Shown here: piece after piece, positions 42,801 to 50,201 of the stretch
How the letters are laid out: the number at the start of each line of letters is the position of its first letter
Position numbering within the stretch: the stretch's first letter is position 1
Assembly (NCBI RefSeq): GCF_023276655.1
Contig: NZ_JALGRK010000001.1
Location: forward strand, 825,501 to 889,500
Source: Olsenella intestinalis
GTDB taxonomy: Bacteria > Actinomycetota > Coriobacteriia > Coriobacteriales > Atopobiaceae
DNA: 64,000 nt
Direction of reading: 5' to 3'
Notes under the pieces: model-generated
What the model saw: only the letters and a program-made list of their open reading frames with translations
Database searches by the model: none
Told to the model about the DNA's origin: nothing
Program-made: the position numbers and the translations under genes

Positions 42801-45800
42801 GGCGGCCGCGCCCGCCGCGCCCGTCCGCTCGCTCAGCCTCGTCGACGACGCCCGCGCCGCCGAGCTCGCCCGCTTCCGCGAGGAGGCCACGGGGCCGGTC
42901 ACGCTCACCTGCTACCACGAGGGGCTCGAGCGCCAGGCGGCCGCCCGCCCCGACGAGCGCGCCCTCGTCGCCTGCGACGCCACCCTCACGTTCGCCGAGC
43001 TCAACGCAGCCGCCAACCGCATCGCCCACGCGCTCATCGGGCGCGGCGTGGCACGCGGCAGCCGCATCGCGCTCCTGCTCCCGCGCACCTCGCGCGTGAT
43101 CGCGGCCATGTTCGGCGTGATGAAGGCTGGCTGCGCCTACATCCCCTGCGACCCGGCCTACCCCGACGAGCGCGTCCGCCACATCCTCGAGGACTCGGCG
43201 GCCCCCGTCACCATCACGACCGCAAGCCGCGCCTCAGACTTCGCGGGCGCCGTCGACGTGGAGGAGCTCCTGGCCTGCGACGACGACACCAACCCCAACG
43301 TCCCCGTCTCCGGCGACGACCTCGCCTACCTCATCTACACCTCCGGATCCACCGGCCGCCCCAAGGGCGTCATGCTCACCCACGCCGGCGTCTGCAACTT
43401 CCACGAGGACGTGCCCTCCAACATCCTGGCCCACGCCCTCGTGCGCGAGGCGCACGCCCTTCTCGCCGTCACCACGCTCTCGTTCGACATGTCCGTCAAG
43501 GAGGTCGGCACGCCGCTCGTGAACGGCCTCACCGTGGTGCTCGCCTCCGACGAGGAGGCCACCGACCCCGCGCGCCTGGCCGACCTCTTCGCGCGCACCG
43601 GCGCCGACGCCTTCAACGCCACGCACTCGCGCCTGCGTCAGTACCTCGCGCTGCCCGCCTTCGCCGAGGCCATCGGCCGCTGCAAGGTCGTCCTCTCGGG
43701 CGGCGAGCGCTACACCGAGGGCCTGCTGCCGCTCCTGCGCCGCACCACCCAGGCGCGCATCATCAACACCTACGGCCCCACCGAGACCACGGTCTCGTCC
43801 AACATGGCCGACCTCACGAGCGCCGACCGCATCACGGTGGGCCGCCCGCTCTACAACGTGTGGGAGTGCGTCGTCGACGCCGACGGCAACGAGCTGCCGG
43901 CCGGCGTCGTGGGCGAGCTGCTCATAGGCGGCCCGGGCGTCGCGGCGGGCTACCACAATCTCGCCGAGAAGAGCGCGCAGTCCTTCGTCGAGCGCGACGG
44001 CCGGCGCCTCTATCGCTCGGGCGACCTCGCCCGCTGGACCGAGGGCGGCATGGTCGAGATCCTGGGCCGCACGGACAACCAGATCAAGCTGCGAGGCCTT
44101 CGCATCGAGCTCGGCGAGGTCGAGAGCGCGCTCGCGGCGGTCGAGGGCGTCGAGCGCGCCGTCGTGCGCATCGAGCGCATCGGCGGCCTCGAGCACCTCT
44201 GCGCCTACTACGCGACCGCGCCCGGCACCGACGGCGCCGACGCGCCCGCGCTCGACCCGGCGGCCCTGCGCGACGAGGTCTCCCGCACGCTCGCGGCCTA
44301 CATGGTGCCCACGGCCTGGCGCCGCCTCGATGCGCTTCCCCTCACGCCCAACGGCAAGGTCGACTGGAGGGCGCTCCCGCAGGCGGAGCTGCTCGCGACG
44401 GGCGGCTCCGAGCCCGCGGCCAACGAGGTCGAGCAGGCCTTCTGCGACGCCTTCGCCAAGATCCTGGGCCTGCCCTCCGTCGGCGCGACCGACGGCTTCT
44501 TCGACATCGGCGGCACCTCGCTCATGGCGATCTCGGTCATGGTCGAGGCCGAGGCGGCGGGATACCCCATCTCCTACGCCGACGTCTTCGCGAACCCCAC
44601 GCCGCGGGCGCTCGCGGCGCTCTGCTCCGACGCGTCCGCGGACGAGGAGAGCGCGGCCGACCCCGAGGTGGAGGACTTCGACTACTCCGCCATCGACGAG
44701 CTGCTCGCCCACAACAACCTGCGCTCCTTCGCGGACGGCCGCAAGCGCGAGCTCGGCAACGTCCTCATCACGGGCGCCGTGGGGTTCCTCGGCATCCACG
44801 TCCTGCACGAGTTCCTCGAGCACCACGACGGCGTGGCGTACTGCCTCCTGCGCTCTCGCGGCGACCTCTCCGCCGAGACGCGCCTCAAGTTCCAGCTCTT
44901 CTACTACTTCGAGCGCAACTACGCCGAGCTCTTCGGCAGCCGCATCGTCGTGCTCGACGGCGACGTGACCCGCGAGCTGCCCCTTCCCCAGGACGCCCGC
45001 ATCGACACGGTCGTCAACTGCGCTGCCGTGGTGAAGCACTTCTCGAGCGGCACCGAGATCGAGGACGTCAACGTGGGCGGCGTGGCCAACCTCGTCGAGC
45101 TCTGCCTTGCGCGCGGCGCGACGCTCGTCCAGGTCTCGACCGGCTCCACCGTCAAGTGCCCGCTGCGCCCGGACGCCTCCGTCATGGGCAAGGTCGACGA
45201 GCGCCAGCTCTACATCGGCCAGGAGCTCACCAACAAGTACGCGCGCTCCAAGTTCCTCGCGGAGCGCCTCGTGCTCGACGCCGTCGCCCGCCGCGGGCTC
45301 AGCGCCAAGGTCATGCGCGTCGGCAACCTCGCGCCGCGCACCTCCGACGGCGAGTTCCAGGTCAACTCCGGCACCAACGCCGCCATGGGCCGCCTCAAGT
45401 CGTTCGCCCTCCTCGGCTGCGCGCCCTTCGACCAGCTCGACGCCACCATGGAGTTCTCGCCCATCGACCAGACCGCCCGCGCGATCGTGCTGCTCTCGCA
45501 GACGCCCGACGACTGCGTGCTCTTCCACGCGTTCAACCACCACCAGATCTTCTACGGTGACGTCTTCGAGGCCATGCGCGCCTGCGACCTGCCGGTGCGC
45601 CCCGTCGAGCGCTCCGAGTTCGCCCATGTCCTGCACGACGCCGAGGCGGACCCGGCCATGGCCCGCGTCCTCACCTCCATGCTCGCCTATGCGCGCACGC
45701 GCGCCTCGCGCCCGGTCGTAACGCCCAAGGCGGGCAACGCCTACACCATGCAGGTCCTCTACCGCATGGGCTTCTCCTGGGACCCCACCTCGACCCTCTA

Positions 45801-45918
45801 CATCGAGCGCTTCCTGCAGCTGCTCGAGGGCTTCGGCTTCTTCGAGCTCGCGCCCGACGAGGACCCGGACGCCGACCCCGAGGCCGAGCCCGCCGCAGGC
45901 GACGGCACGGTTCACTAG
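36805..45918 (+). CDS. Three-module NRPS with terminal thioester reductase (A-T-C-A-T-C-A-T-R)
   Basis: About 3037 residues. A1 has LLYTSGSTGAPKG (about 138-150) and ends NGKVNRK; T1 Ser is in GGDSIRV (~508). C2 has FHHLIYDG (~684), A2 LLYTSGTTGVPKG (~1150) and T2 Ser is in RCGLTSIQS (~1539). C3 has FHHLAFDG (~1728), A3 LIYTSGSTGRPKG (~2175) and T3 Ser is in IGGTSLM (~2572). The reductase has TGAVGFLG (~2656) and YARSK (~2812). All three carrier serines and both HHxxxDG motifs are present, so it should be active. Reductive release gives a peptide aldehyde or alcohol. A1 lacks the Asp that binds alpha-amino groups, so the first building block may not be an amino acid. ATG at 36805; a GTG nine bases earlier is possible. 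No PPTase or MbtH gene nearby. Confidence 0.95.
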   Translation: MSNEYLEPLWNAFSEFAEYPAIVDHDGTRQTSYAELGEHVRRVMTWVRERDLGEAPFVPIVLPQSMEYLACEIGLWMAGCTAVPMGPAFPQERIDYICGHCEAPLTIGEATWDEIAACEPAAVGEEGPAYPPEEQAALLLYTSGSTGAPKGIVHSFEGLAVKHTSKVGLKYSPEERWGMGAPLYFVASLTCFKVLKEGGQLHLYASETYRDMRRLEDYIAEHGITYTFLSPAMLSNFHNRSETLKLVFTGSERLTGQCARDGYKLANCYGMSETGGTVCAFMVAEPYDVTPVGKPEETWALLDDDGKAVPVGEEGEMCLSGVYCDGYYKDPERTAELYRGGWLHTGDILRELPDGNLVYVNRKDWMAKINGQRVEPGEVEGAIRGVEGVSQAVVKAFENEGGSQYLCAFFVPQDGADVSGDDIREELASTLPPYMVPSFFVAVKEFALLPNGKVNRKVLAAPDASALQSGYVAPATELEERVCAAFCEVFGLERVGRADDFFLLGGDSIRVMKLQQLLEDLPLTTKLVSAERTPAKIAAAVEAELAAGAAGAGADVEPVDRAPLSQTQLGIYAESMARAGEAAYNNPVLLRLDASLDDERLARAVEAAVEAHAYVKSHVEEDVDGTPQMVAGRAPYHQSVERMSEAKLAVLKTTLVAPFDLAAGPLFRIRIIRTPEGLYLFTDFHHLIYDGTSARILMGDIDRAYAGEKIEPERITGFHVALEEARARETDALAEARAYYEETFGSLDVSSLPVPDVDAPADAAGDAGGAAVAYDSYEAELDVDAGLVERFCRQVGVTPNAFATAAFGRLLGAYANDGEALFSTIYNGRADMRHARTVSMMVKTLPVHVSWDGETRVAAYLRAVKEQVLQSMANDLFSFAEVAAIADVTSDVLFAYQGAYLNLGTVCGAAYERVPLEFNATGAPLDFQVFLVDGRLRMRAEYRADRYSAAFVSTMVESYACVMRGLLECERVADVEVASAAQLELLDSFNQTDVAYDDTQTVVSLLRSAAAAWGERTAVIYEDERLTYRELDAVTDALAARIRERGLGAGDVVATLVPRGTLMPVVSIGALKAGCAYQPLDPTYPPERLSFMVADSAARLLVTTRELRPLVADYDGDTLFSDDFGEAPEKGSPAAADLAASAPAPDDLFVLLYTSGTTGVPKGVRLLHRNLVAHIHWYQRYFAVTPDDRISAYASYGFDANMFETYPCLCAGATSVIVPEELRLDLMGLSAYLEANGVTIAFMTTQVARQFAINALYAGLRHLSMGGEALVPFDVPAGAGAPAIHNLYGPSESTVLVTAHQLRPGEKSFPIGAPTDNMRAYVVDAAGHRVPPGALGELWVAGPQVGDGYLNRPEKTAEAFGTNPFEGGAHAPLYRTGDVVRWRSDGQIEFVGRRDGQVKIRGFRIELSEVERVVRDYPPVRDATVRAFDQASGGKYVAAYVVSDEKIDPSELADFIRERKPPYLVPAAIVQIDKIPLTPNGKVNHRALPEPTLVAADDLADEAPRTLNALEEELLAIAQKVIGAEGFGVTVPLVRCGLTSIQSIQLLTLVYKRFGVSLRAKDLPDDASIVTIENAIISAWMSGALAPGATDATAAPAAASAAPLRAPLTFAQAGVYFECLKNPGSLAYNVPALFRFDTDVTADALAAATEAVASAHPTLAARFVQEGDETLMVAATEPLVVERTSVPAAAVDDVARAFVRPFDLATGPLAHLAVLDTPVGPCLVADFHHLAFDGASMGIFLRGLSAALEGRAVEPEALSFAAHAAAEKSYAQGPDFAAEGERLRALFSDFDHATALPADRPASGATGRRREASAPLDFAPIERHCREASVTPAGLMLAAVSYALSRYANERRVYLATISAGRSDVRCADTVGMFVNTLPLAIEVADHDRATFVAACADALGEAIAHERYPFARVAADFSFAPQFMYEYQLGVVTDDDAQVPHLASTTSLEADAAKFPCTVRIEQGAAGPQVSVAYDDSLYTEALAAGLARSIAIAAERLAAAPAAPVRSLSLVDDARAAELARFREEATGPVTLTCYHEGLERQAAARPDERALVACDATLTFAELNAAANRIAHALIGRGVARGSRIALLLPRTSRVIAAMFGVMKAGCAYIPCDPAYPDERVRHILEDSAAPVTITTASRASDFAGAVDVEELLACDDDTNPNVPVSGDDLAYLIYTSGSTGRPKGVMLTHAGVCNFHEDVPSNILAHALVREAHALLAVTTLSFDMSVKEVGTPLVNGLTVVLASDEEATDPARLADLFARTGADAFNATHSRLRQYLALPAFAEAIGRCKVVLSGGERYTEGLLPLLRRTTQARIINTYGPTETTVSSNMADLTSADRITVGRPLYNVWECVVDADGNELPAGVVGELLIGGPGVAAGYHNLAEKSAQSFVERDGRRLYRSGDLARWTEGGMVEILGRTDNQIKLRGLRIELGEVESALAAVEGVERAVVRIERIGGLEHLCAYYATAPGTDGADAPALDPAALRDEVSRTLAAYMVPTAWRRLDALPLTPNGKVDWRALPQAELLATGGSEPAANEVEQAFCDAFAKILGLPSVGATDGFFDIGGTSLMAISVMVEAEAAGYPISYADVFANPTPRALAALCSDASADEESAADPEVEDFDYSAIDELLAHNNLRSFADGRKRELGNVLITGAVGFLGIHVLHEFLEHHDGVAYCLLRSRGDLSAETRLKFQLFYYFERNYAELFGSRIVVLDGDVTRELPLPQDARIDTVVNCAAVVKHFSSGTEIEDVNVGGVANLVELCLARGATLVQVSTGSTVKCPLRPDASVMGKVDERQLYIGQELTNKYARSKFLAERLVLDAVARRGLSAKVMRVGNLAPRTSDGEFQVNSGTNAAMGRLKSFALLGCAPFDQLDATMEFSPIDQTARAIVLLSQTPDDCVLFHAFNHHQIFYGDVFEAMRACDLPVRPVERSEFAHVLHDAEADPAMARVLTSMLAYARTRASRPVVTPKAGNAYTMQVLYRMGFSWDPTSTLYIERFLQLLEGFGFFELAPDEDPDADPEAEPAAGDGTVH

Positions 45919-45944
45919 ATGGTTCCTCGCGCCCGGCGACGCTG

Positions 45945-45985
45945 CGGCCGCCGCCCCGCTCCCGATGGGGGAGGGGTGGCGGCCG
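45945..45985 (+). terminator. Long GC-rich hairpin behind the NRPS gene
   Basis: Outer stem CGGCCGCC / GGCGGCCG (45945-45952, 45978-45985), with an inner CCCC...CTCCC / GGGGGAGGGG pairing, 27 bases after the stop. No T-tract. It may end or attenuate the NRPS transcript before the STAS gene. Confidence 0.5.
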
Positions 45986-46024
45986 TCCGTCCCATGGGTG
46001 GGGCGTCGGGCCGCGCTTGGGCGC

Positions 46025-46030
46025 TACAAT
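46025..46030 (+). promoter_or_regulatory. Possible -10 element before the STAS gene
   Basis: TACAAT lies 30 bases before the STAS start codon and behind the hairpin at 45945. The -35 region is poor. If real, the STAS and phosphatase genes would have their own promoter in addition to read-through. Confidence 0.35.
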
Positions 46031-46059
46031 GCACGCGAGCATACGAGATGGGAGTGAGC

Positions 46060-46350
46060 ATGACGATCGACACCGCGATTGACGGCACGCAGGCCACCAT
46101 GGCGATCGAGGGCTGGCTCGACACCCAGACCGCGCCCCAGCTCGCCAAGGCGCTCGACGGCCTCGGCGAGGGCGTCACCTCGCTCACGCTCGACCTCAAG
46201 GACCTCGAGTACGTCTCCTCGGCCGGCATCCGCCAGATCGTCGCCGCGCACAAGCGTATGGGCGGTCACATGGTGCTGACCAACGTCCGCGAAGAGGTGC
46301 TCGAGGTGCTCAGGCTCACCGGCGTCGCACCGCGCCTCAACATCTCCTAG
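46060..46350 (+). CDS. STAS-domain anti-sigma-factor antagonist-like protein
   Basis: 96 residues, the complete STAS fold of SpoIIAA/RsbV proteins. The phosphorylatable serine lies in EYVSSAGIRQ (Ser53/Ser54). In partner switching such a protein is phosphorylated by an RsbW-type kinase and dephosphorylated by a SpoIIE-type phosphatase, and its unphosphorylated form binds a partner. Both activities are encoded by the next gene, 4 bases downstream. The ATG at 46060 follows GGGAG; an in-frame ATG at 46048 is less well placed. No sigma factor is linked, so the target may be the exporter's HATPase domain or a factor encoded elsewhere. Confidence 0.92.
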   Translation: MTIDTAIDGTQATMAIEGWLDTQTAPQLAKALDGLGEGVTSLTLDLKDLEYVSSAGIRQIVAAHKRMGGHMVLTNVREEVLEVLRLTGVAPRLNIS

Positions 46351-46354
46351 GCCC

Positions 46355-48325
46355 GTGTTCCGCTCGGTCACGTCACGCATCGTCGCCGCGTTCCTGGCGA
46401 CGCTTGTGATCGTGGTCGCGCTCGTGTCCTTCGCGACCTTCAGCTACGTGCGCGGCATCGAGCACGACCAGACCGACAAGGACGGCCTCATGGCCGCGCG
46501 TCAGTGCGCGATCCTCATGGGCATCATCGACGACCCCAACGTCGACCTCTCCGACCCCGACCAGTACGAGTACTACCACCAGGCCCTGAGGAACATGTGC
46601 ATCGACGAGGAGATGGGCTACCTCTACGCCTACCGCGTGGACCGCGCGGCCGGAACCTGCACCTACCTCCTGGTCGCCGCCGCAGACGAGGAGGAGGACA
46701 AGGAGTTCGTCCGCTCGTGTCCCTACGGCGCCGTCTCGCACCGCGAGCTCACCGACGCCGAGGTCCGCGCGCTCGTGGGCGAGGTCACCCAGGAGGCGCA
46801 CGAGTACGACAACGCCTACGGCAACACGCTCGATTGGGTGGCGCCTGTCGACGCGTTCGACGACGACGTCCTCGCCGCGTCCAGCTATCCGGTCAACCTC
46901 CAGCGCGAACGGGTCAGTCACACCGTGCTGAGCATCATCGTCCCCTTCGTGCTCGTCACGCTGCTGCTCCTCGCCGTCGAGCTCGCCGTGCTCAGGCGCT
47001 ACGTCTTCAGGCCGGTCCGCGCCATCGCCGACGAGATGCGCCGCTTCAAGCCCGACAAGGCCCGCGACATCCGCATCCCCGAGATGCCCCAGAACGACGA
47101 GATGCGCGATATCGTCGACGCCTACGCCGGCATGGCCGGCGACATCTCCGAGTACCTCGACAGCATCGAGGCCCTCACGCAGGAGCGCCTGCAGGTCTCG
47201 GTCGAGCTCGACGTCGCCCGCCGCATCCAGCTCGGCATCGTGCCCGGCCACTTCGAGCTCGAGCGCCCGTGCCTCGAGGTCGCGGCCCTCTCCCGTCCCG
47301 CGCGCGAGGTCGGCGGCGACTTCTACGCCGTCGTCCGCCTGGACGGCGACCGCGTCGCCGTGGCCGTGGGCGACGCCTCGGGCAAGGGCATGGCCGTCGC
47401 CCTCTTCATGGTGATGGTCAAGACCTTGATCAAGGAGGGCCTCGCCGCGGGCGACAGCCCCGCCACGGTTCTCAACGAGGTCAACGACCACATCTGCGAG
47501 TCCAACCCCGAGGGCATGTTCGTCACGGTCTTCGCCTGCGTCATCGACCCCGCGACGGGCACGGTCACCTTCGCCAACGCCGGCCACACCACGCCGCTCG
47601 TCGTCGGCGACGACGCCCGTCCGCTCAAGCAGGAGATTGGCACCCTGCTCGGCCTCTTCGACGACATCGACCTCGTCGACGAGACCGTGACCCTCGCGCC
47701 CGGCGAGACCCTCCTCGTCTTCACCGACGGCGTGACCGAGGCGGTCGACAAGAACAAGGCCTTCCTCGGCGACGCGGCCTTCGCCGAGCGCCTCTCCGCC
47801 CGCGCGCCCTTCGCCTCGGCACAGTCCGTGGTCGACGCCACGACCCAGATCGTCGACGCCCACGCCGCCGGCCACGAGCAGTTCGACGACCTCACGGCCC
47901 TCGCCCTCACTCACACGCCTCCAACCCCCGCCGAGAAGAGCCTCCCCGTCGCTGGCGCCCACGAGGTTCCTGCGGACATCACCTCGATGGACGCGGTCAA
48001 GGAGGCCATCTTCGCCACCAGCGCGGACGGCCCCCTCAAGCGCCGCACGACCCTGGCGGTGGAGGAGGCCTTCGCGAACGTCGTGTCATACTCGGGCGCC
48101 AAGCATGCGTGGTACGCAGTTGAGGAGATGCCTTCGGGACTCAGCGTGACCCTCGTCGACGATGGCGACCCCTTCGACCTCACCACGGCCGAGGCGCCCG
48201 ACCCTGAGTTCGAGGACCTCGAGTTCGGCGGCATGGGCATGCGACTCGTGCGCGACCTCGCGAGTGATGTGAGCTACCGCTACGAGGACGGGCTCAACGT
48301 ACTCACGATTGAGGTGTTCGACTAG
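46355..48325 (+). CDS. Membrane sensor with SpoIIE phosphatase and RsbW-like kinase domains
   Basis: 656 residues. Transmembrane helix 1 spans about 10-30, an extracytoplasmic sensor region 31-188, helix 2 about 190-212, then a HAMP-like linker and coiled coil (to ~290). The PP2C/SpoIIE domain covers about 295-515, with metal-binding Asp in VGGDFY (322), GDASGKGM (340), FTDGVTEA and FDDLTAL. A GHKL ATPase domain follows (about 535-650), with an intact N-box LAVEEAFANVV, DDGDPFDL and the GGMGMRLVRD lid. One protein thus carries both opposing activities toward the STAS partner. Start GTG at 46355, coupled to the STAS stop. GAGAAGAGC lies at 47933-47941 in the linker. Confidence 0.92.
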   Translation: MFRSVTSRIVAAFLATLVIVVALVSFATFSYVRGIEHDQTDKDGLMAARQCAILMGIIDDPNVDLSDPDQYEYYHQALRNMCIDEEMGYLYAYRVDRAAGTCTYLLVAAADEEEDKEFVRSCPYGAVSHRELTDAEVRALVGEVTQEAHEYDNAYGNTLDWVAPVDAFDDDVLAASSYPVNLQRERVSHTVLSIIVPFVLVTLLLLAVELAVLRRYVFRPVRAIADEMRRFKPDKARDIRIPEMPQNDEMRDIVDAYAGMAGDISEYLDSIEALTQERLQVSVELDVARRIQLGIVPGHFELERPCLEVAALSRPAREVGGDFYAVVRLDGDRVAVAVGDASGKGMAVALFMVMVKTLIKEGLAAGDSPATVLNEVNDHICESNPEGMFVTVFACVIDPATGTVTFANAGHTTPLVVGDDARPLKQEIGTLLGLFDDIDLVDETVTLAPGETLLVFTDGVTEAVDKNKAFLGDAAFAERLSARAPFASAQSVVDATTQIVDAHAAGHEQFDDLTALALTHTPPTPAEKSLPVAGAHEVPADITSMDAVKEAIFATSADGPLKRRTTLAVEEAFANVVSYSGAKHAWYAVEEMPSGLSVTLVDDGDPFDLTTAEAPDPEFEDLEFGGMGMRLVRDLASDVSYRYEDGLNVLTIEVFD

Positions 48326-48367
48326 GGGTGAGTCAGTGCAGCCCTCGTAGCCCCGTTGCCTTTCTGG

Positions 48368-48667
48368 TCAGTGACGAAATGCTCGTTTGCCTGATGTGAC
48401 TCGGACCGTGTAAGTCTGTGTAGCGCCTGCGGGAAGGGTCTTGGTCTCGAACTCGTAGGTGATGGCACCGGTCTTTTAGCCCACGTTTCGGGTGTAGTTG
48501 ACGAGACCGGTGACGGAGATCTTAGGGACGAGGATCTCCTTGGCGTTGTGCCCGGCGCGCACCATGCGCTTGCCGCTGTTGAGCACGCCCGAGACGGACG
48601 CGCGCTGGTACACCTCGTCGATGACCGATACGTAGTTCTTCGCGAATGCGATGCTGTTGCTCGGCAT
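48368..48667 (-). pseudogene. Phage major capsid protein fragment
   Basis: The first 63 codons read like a phage major capsid N-terminus (NSIAFAKNYVSVIDEVYQRA, then RAGHNAKEILVPKI). A stop codon at 48476-48478 interrupts an otherwise continuous match (NYTRNVG-stop-KTGAITYEFETKT). Beyond about 48430 the sequence no longer matches. Start ATG and ribosome site (AGGAG) are intact, but the product would be a short fragment. Confidence 0.75.
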
Positions 48668-48670
48668 GTC

Positions 48671-49200
48671 TTACTCCTTCTTGTCGTCGTCGGAAAGTCC
48701 CGCGATCTCGCACCAGTGCCGAAGCGTCCTGCTCTCGTCGGCGGCAGTCCCCGCATTCGGCAGGCCGGTCGTGCCGGAGCCGCCAGCATTGATACCCTTG
48801 GCGCGCTTGCCTTTGGCCTCGAAGAGCTAGGACTCGGCTTCCTTGAGCTTGTTCACGTCGTTGCCGTGATCGGAGAGGAGCGCGTGTGCCGCCTTGATGT
48901 TGCGCACGACCGCGAGCCGCAGTTTGAAATCGATCCGATCGGACTCTTCCTGGGCCTCGAGTTTGGCGACTTCGTCGCGCAGCCACTCGGCGTTCTCGGC
49001 GTTCTTGGTCGCTTCGGCCGCCAGGGCTGAGCGATGCGATCTTCTCGTGCGATCTGTATTCTGCTTCTCGTAGTCGGAGTTCCTATCTGCGACTGGCTCT
49101 GCTGCGTTTCCTGCTGCTCCTGGACCTGCGCATCCTGCGTGGCTTCCAGGCTGCCACTAGTCTCACCGTCTATCTTCCTGTCTGTTTTTCGTCTCGCAGG
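48671..49200 (-). pseudogene. Phage scaffolding-type protein (DUF4355-like), inactivated
   Basis: Reading leftward, the frame DEVAKLEAQEESDRIDFKLR, AVVRNIKAAHALLSDHGND and, at the end, AGTAADESRTLRHWCEIAGL is typical of the scaffold gene that precedes a phage capsid gene. A TAG at about 48828-48830 interrupts it, and at least one frameshift near 49050 separates the Gln-rich N-terminal part (EATQDAQVQEQQETQQSQ). It ends 3 bases before the capsid fragment, as in an intact phage. This is all that remains of the prophage here. Confidence 0.65.
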
Positions 49201-49214
49201 GCGGGCAGAGACTA

Positions 49215-49248
49215 ACAATGCCCGCACCTTTTCCGGTACGGGCATTGT
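49215..49248. terminator. Hairpin at the left edge of the defence island
   Basis: Stem ACAATGCCCG / CGGGCATTGT plus inner ACC / GGT around TTTTCC. It lies 32 bases beyond the end of the leftward PD-(D/E)XK gene and could terminate it. A closely similar hairpin (GATGCCCGCACC core) is at 61511-61542 at the other edge of the island. Confidence 0.7.
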
Positions 49249-49280
49249 CTAGGGGTGTCACATGGTCATTTTTCAGTCGC

Positions 49281-50186
49281 TCAGGATGGGCTCAGTGCTT
49301 CGGAGAAAGCAATTGTTGGAAGACCAGATAAGTCGTATTCATAAGATAGGGATGCGACGCGGTCAGAAACCTCCAAAAATGGGTTGATGTCTTCGCATTC
49401 GTAGAAGGTGATGCCGACCAGCTTATACGGAGTATTGAGGTCTGCATCTTCGATTGCAAGGAGTTCTCGCGCGAGCGCGAGTCTTGACTCAAGTGTCGTA
49501 AAGCAGACGTTGCCGTCCTTGAGTTTTTGCGACAACTCATTTAGCGTGGTTCCAACAGGTGATTTTTCAATTCGGCAGAAGCAAAGGATGTTCCTGTCTT
49601 CGTTGAAGAGCTGAGCATGTTTAATTAGGGCAATCATCTCGCGTCGAGTGGTTGTTTTGACTTCGATGTTGCAATCGTCAAATGAGAAATCATACTTTGA
49701 ATCGGCACCGACTTTTTGCCAGCCCCCGCTCAAGTCGACGCCATGCTTTGACCCAAGATCCATAACGGTCAACTCGCCGAACAAACCAATGGCATTTCTT
49801 TTTCCTTGTGCACTTTTCTGACGAAAGAGTTTAGAAGCTGCGAAGAAGAATTCTCGAAGGGTCAAATCACTGCTGCCCTTGGCGTGATCTCTACAGAGAG
49901 TGAAGAAGGCATCGGCTTCGCGCTGGTCAGGTATGATCGTCATCCTGATTAGGTCGAATGTCTGCACGGTAGTTTCTTTGCCATTGCGTATCGGCAGGAG
50001 GTCGATCCTCGTATTGAGTTCCAGCAATGCGGTCCGCACGGGGGCTGTTGATCTATGCCCTTTCGCAATAACGCCATAAACAGGAAGTCCATCGACTACG
50101 AAAAAACCTGCCCGATCGGTTATCTCTTCGAGTAGATAAAAACGTCCATCATGTGGGTACTCGCCAATCGCGTCTATGATGCCCAT
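49281..50186 (-). CDS. PD-(D/E)XK nuclease-like protein, DUF4420 family
   Basis: 301 residues. The nuclease motif is GADSKYDFSFDDCNIEVKTT, giving Asp and Glu-x-Lys (about residues 160-180). The preceding FGELTVMDLGSKHGVDLSGG is conserved in DUF4420 proteins. These are predicted restriction-type endonucleases found with Z1 helicases, MORC-like ATPases and m5C methyltransferases, exactly as here. Last gene of the leftward operon, 15 bases behind the Z1 gene. Codons are A+T-richer than in host genes. Cleavage activity is inferred, not shown. Confidence 0.85.
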   Translation of the reverse strand: MGIIDAIGEYPHDGRFYLLEEITDRAGFFVVDGLPVYGVIAKGHRSTAPVRTALLELNTRIDLLPIRNGKETTVQTFDLIRMTIIPDQREADAFFTLCRDHAKGSSDLTLREFFFAASKLFRQKSAQGKRNAIGLFGELTVMDLGSKHGVDLSGGWQKVGADSKYDFSFDDCNIEVKTTTRREMIALIKHAQLFNEDRNILCFCRIEKSPVGTTLNELSQKLKDGNVCFTTLESRLALARELLAIEDADLNTPYKLVGITFYECEDINPFLEVSDRVASLSYEYDLSGLPTIAFSEALSPS

Positions 50187-50201
50187 GCCCTAGCACCCCC
50201 C

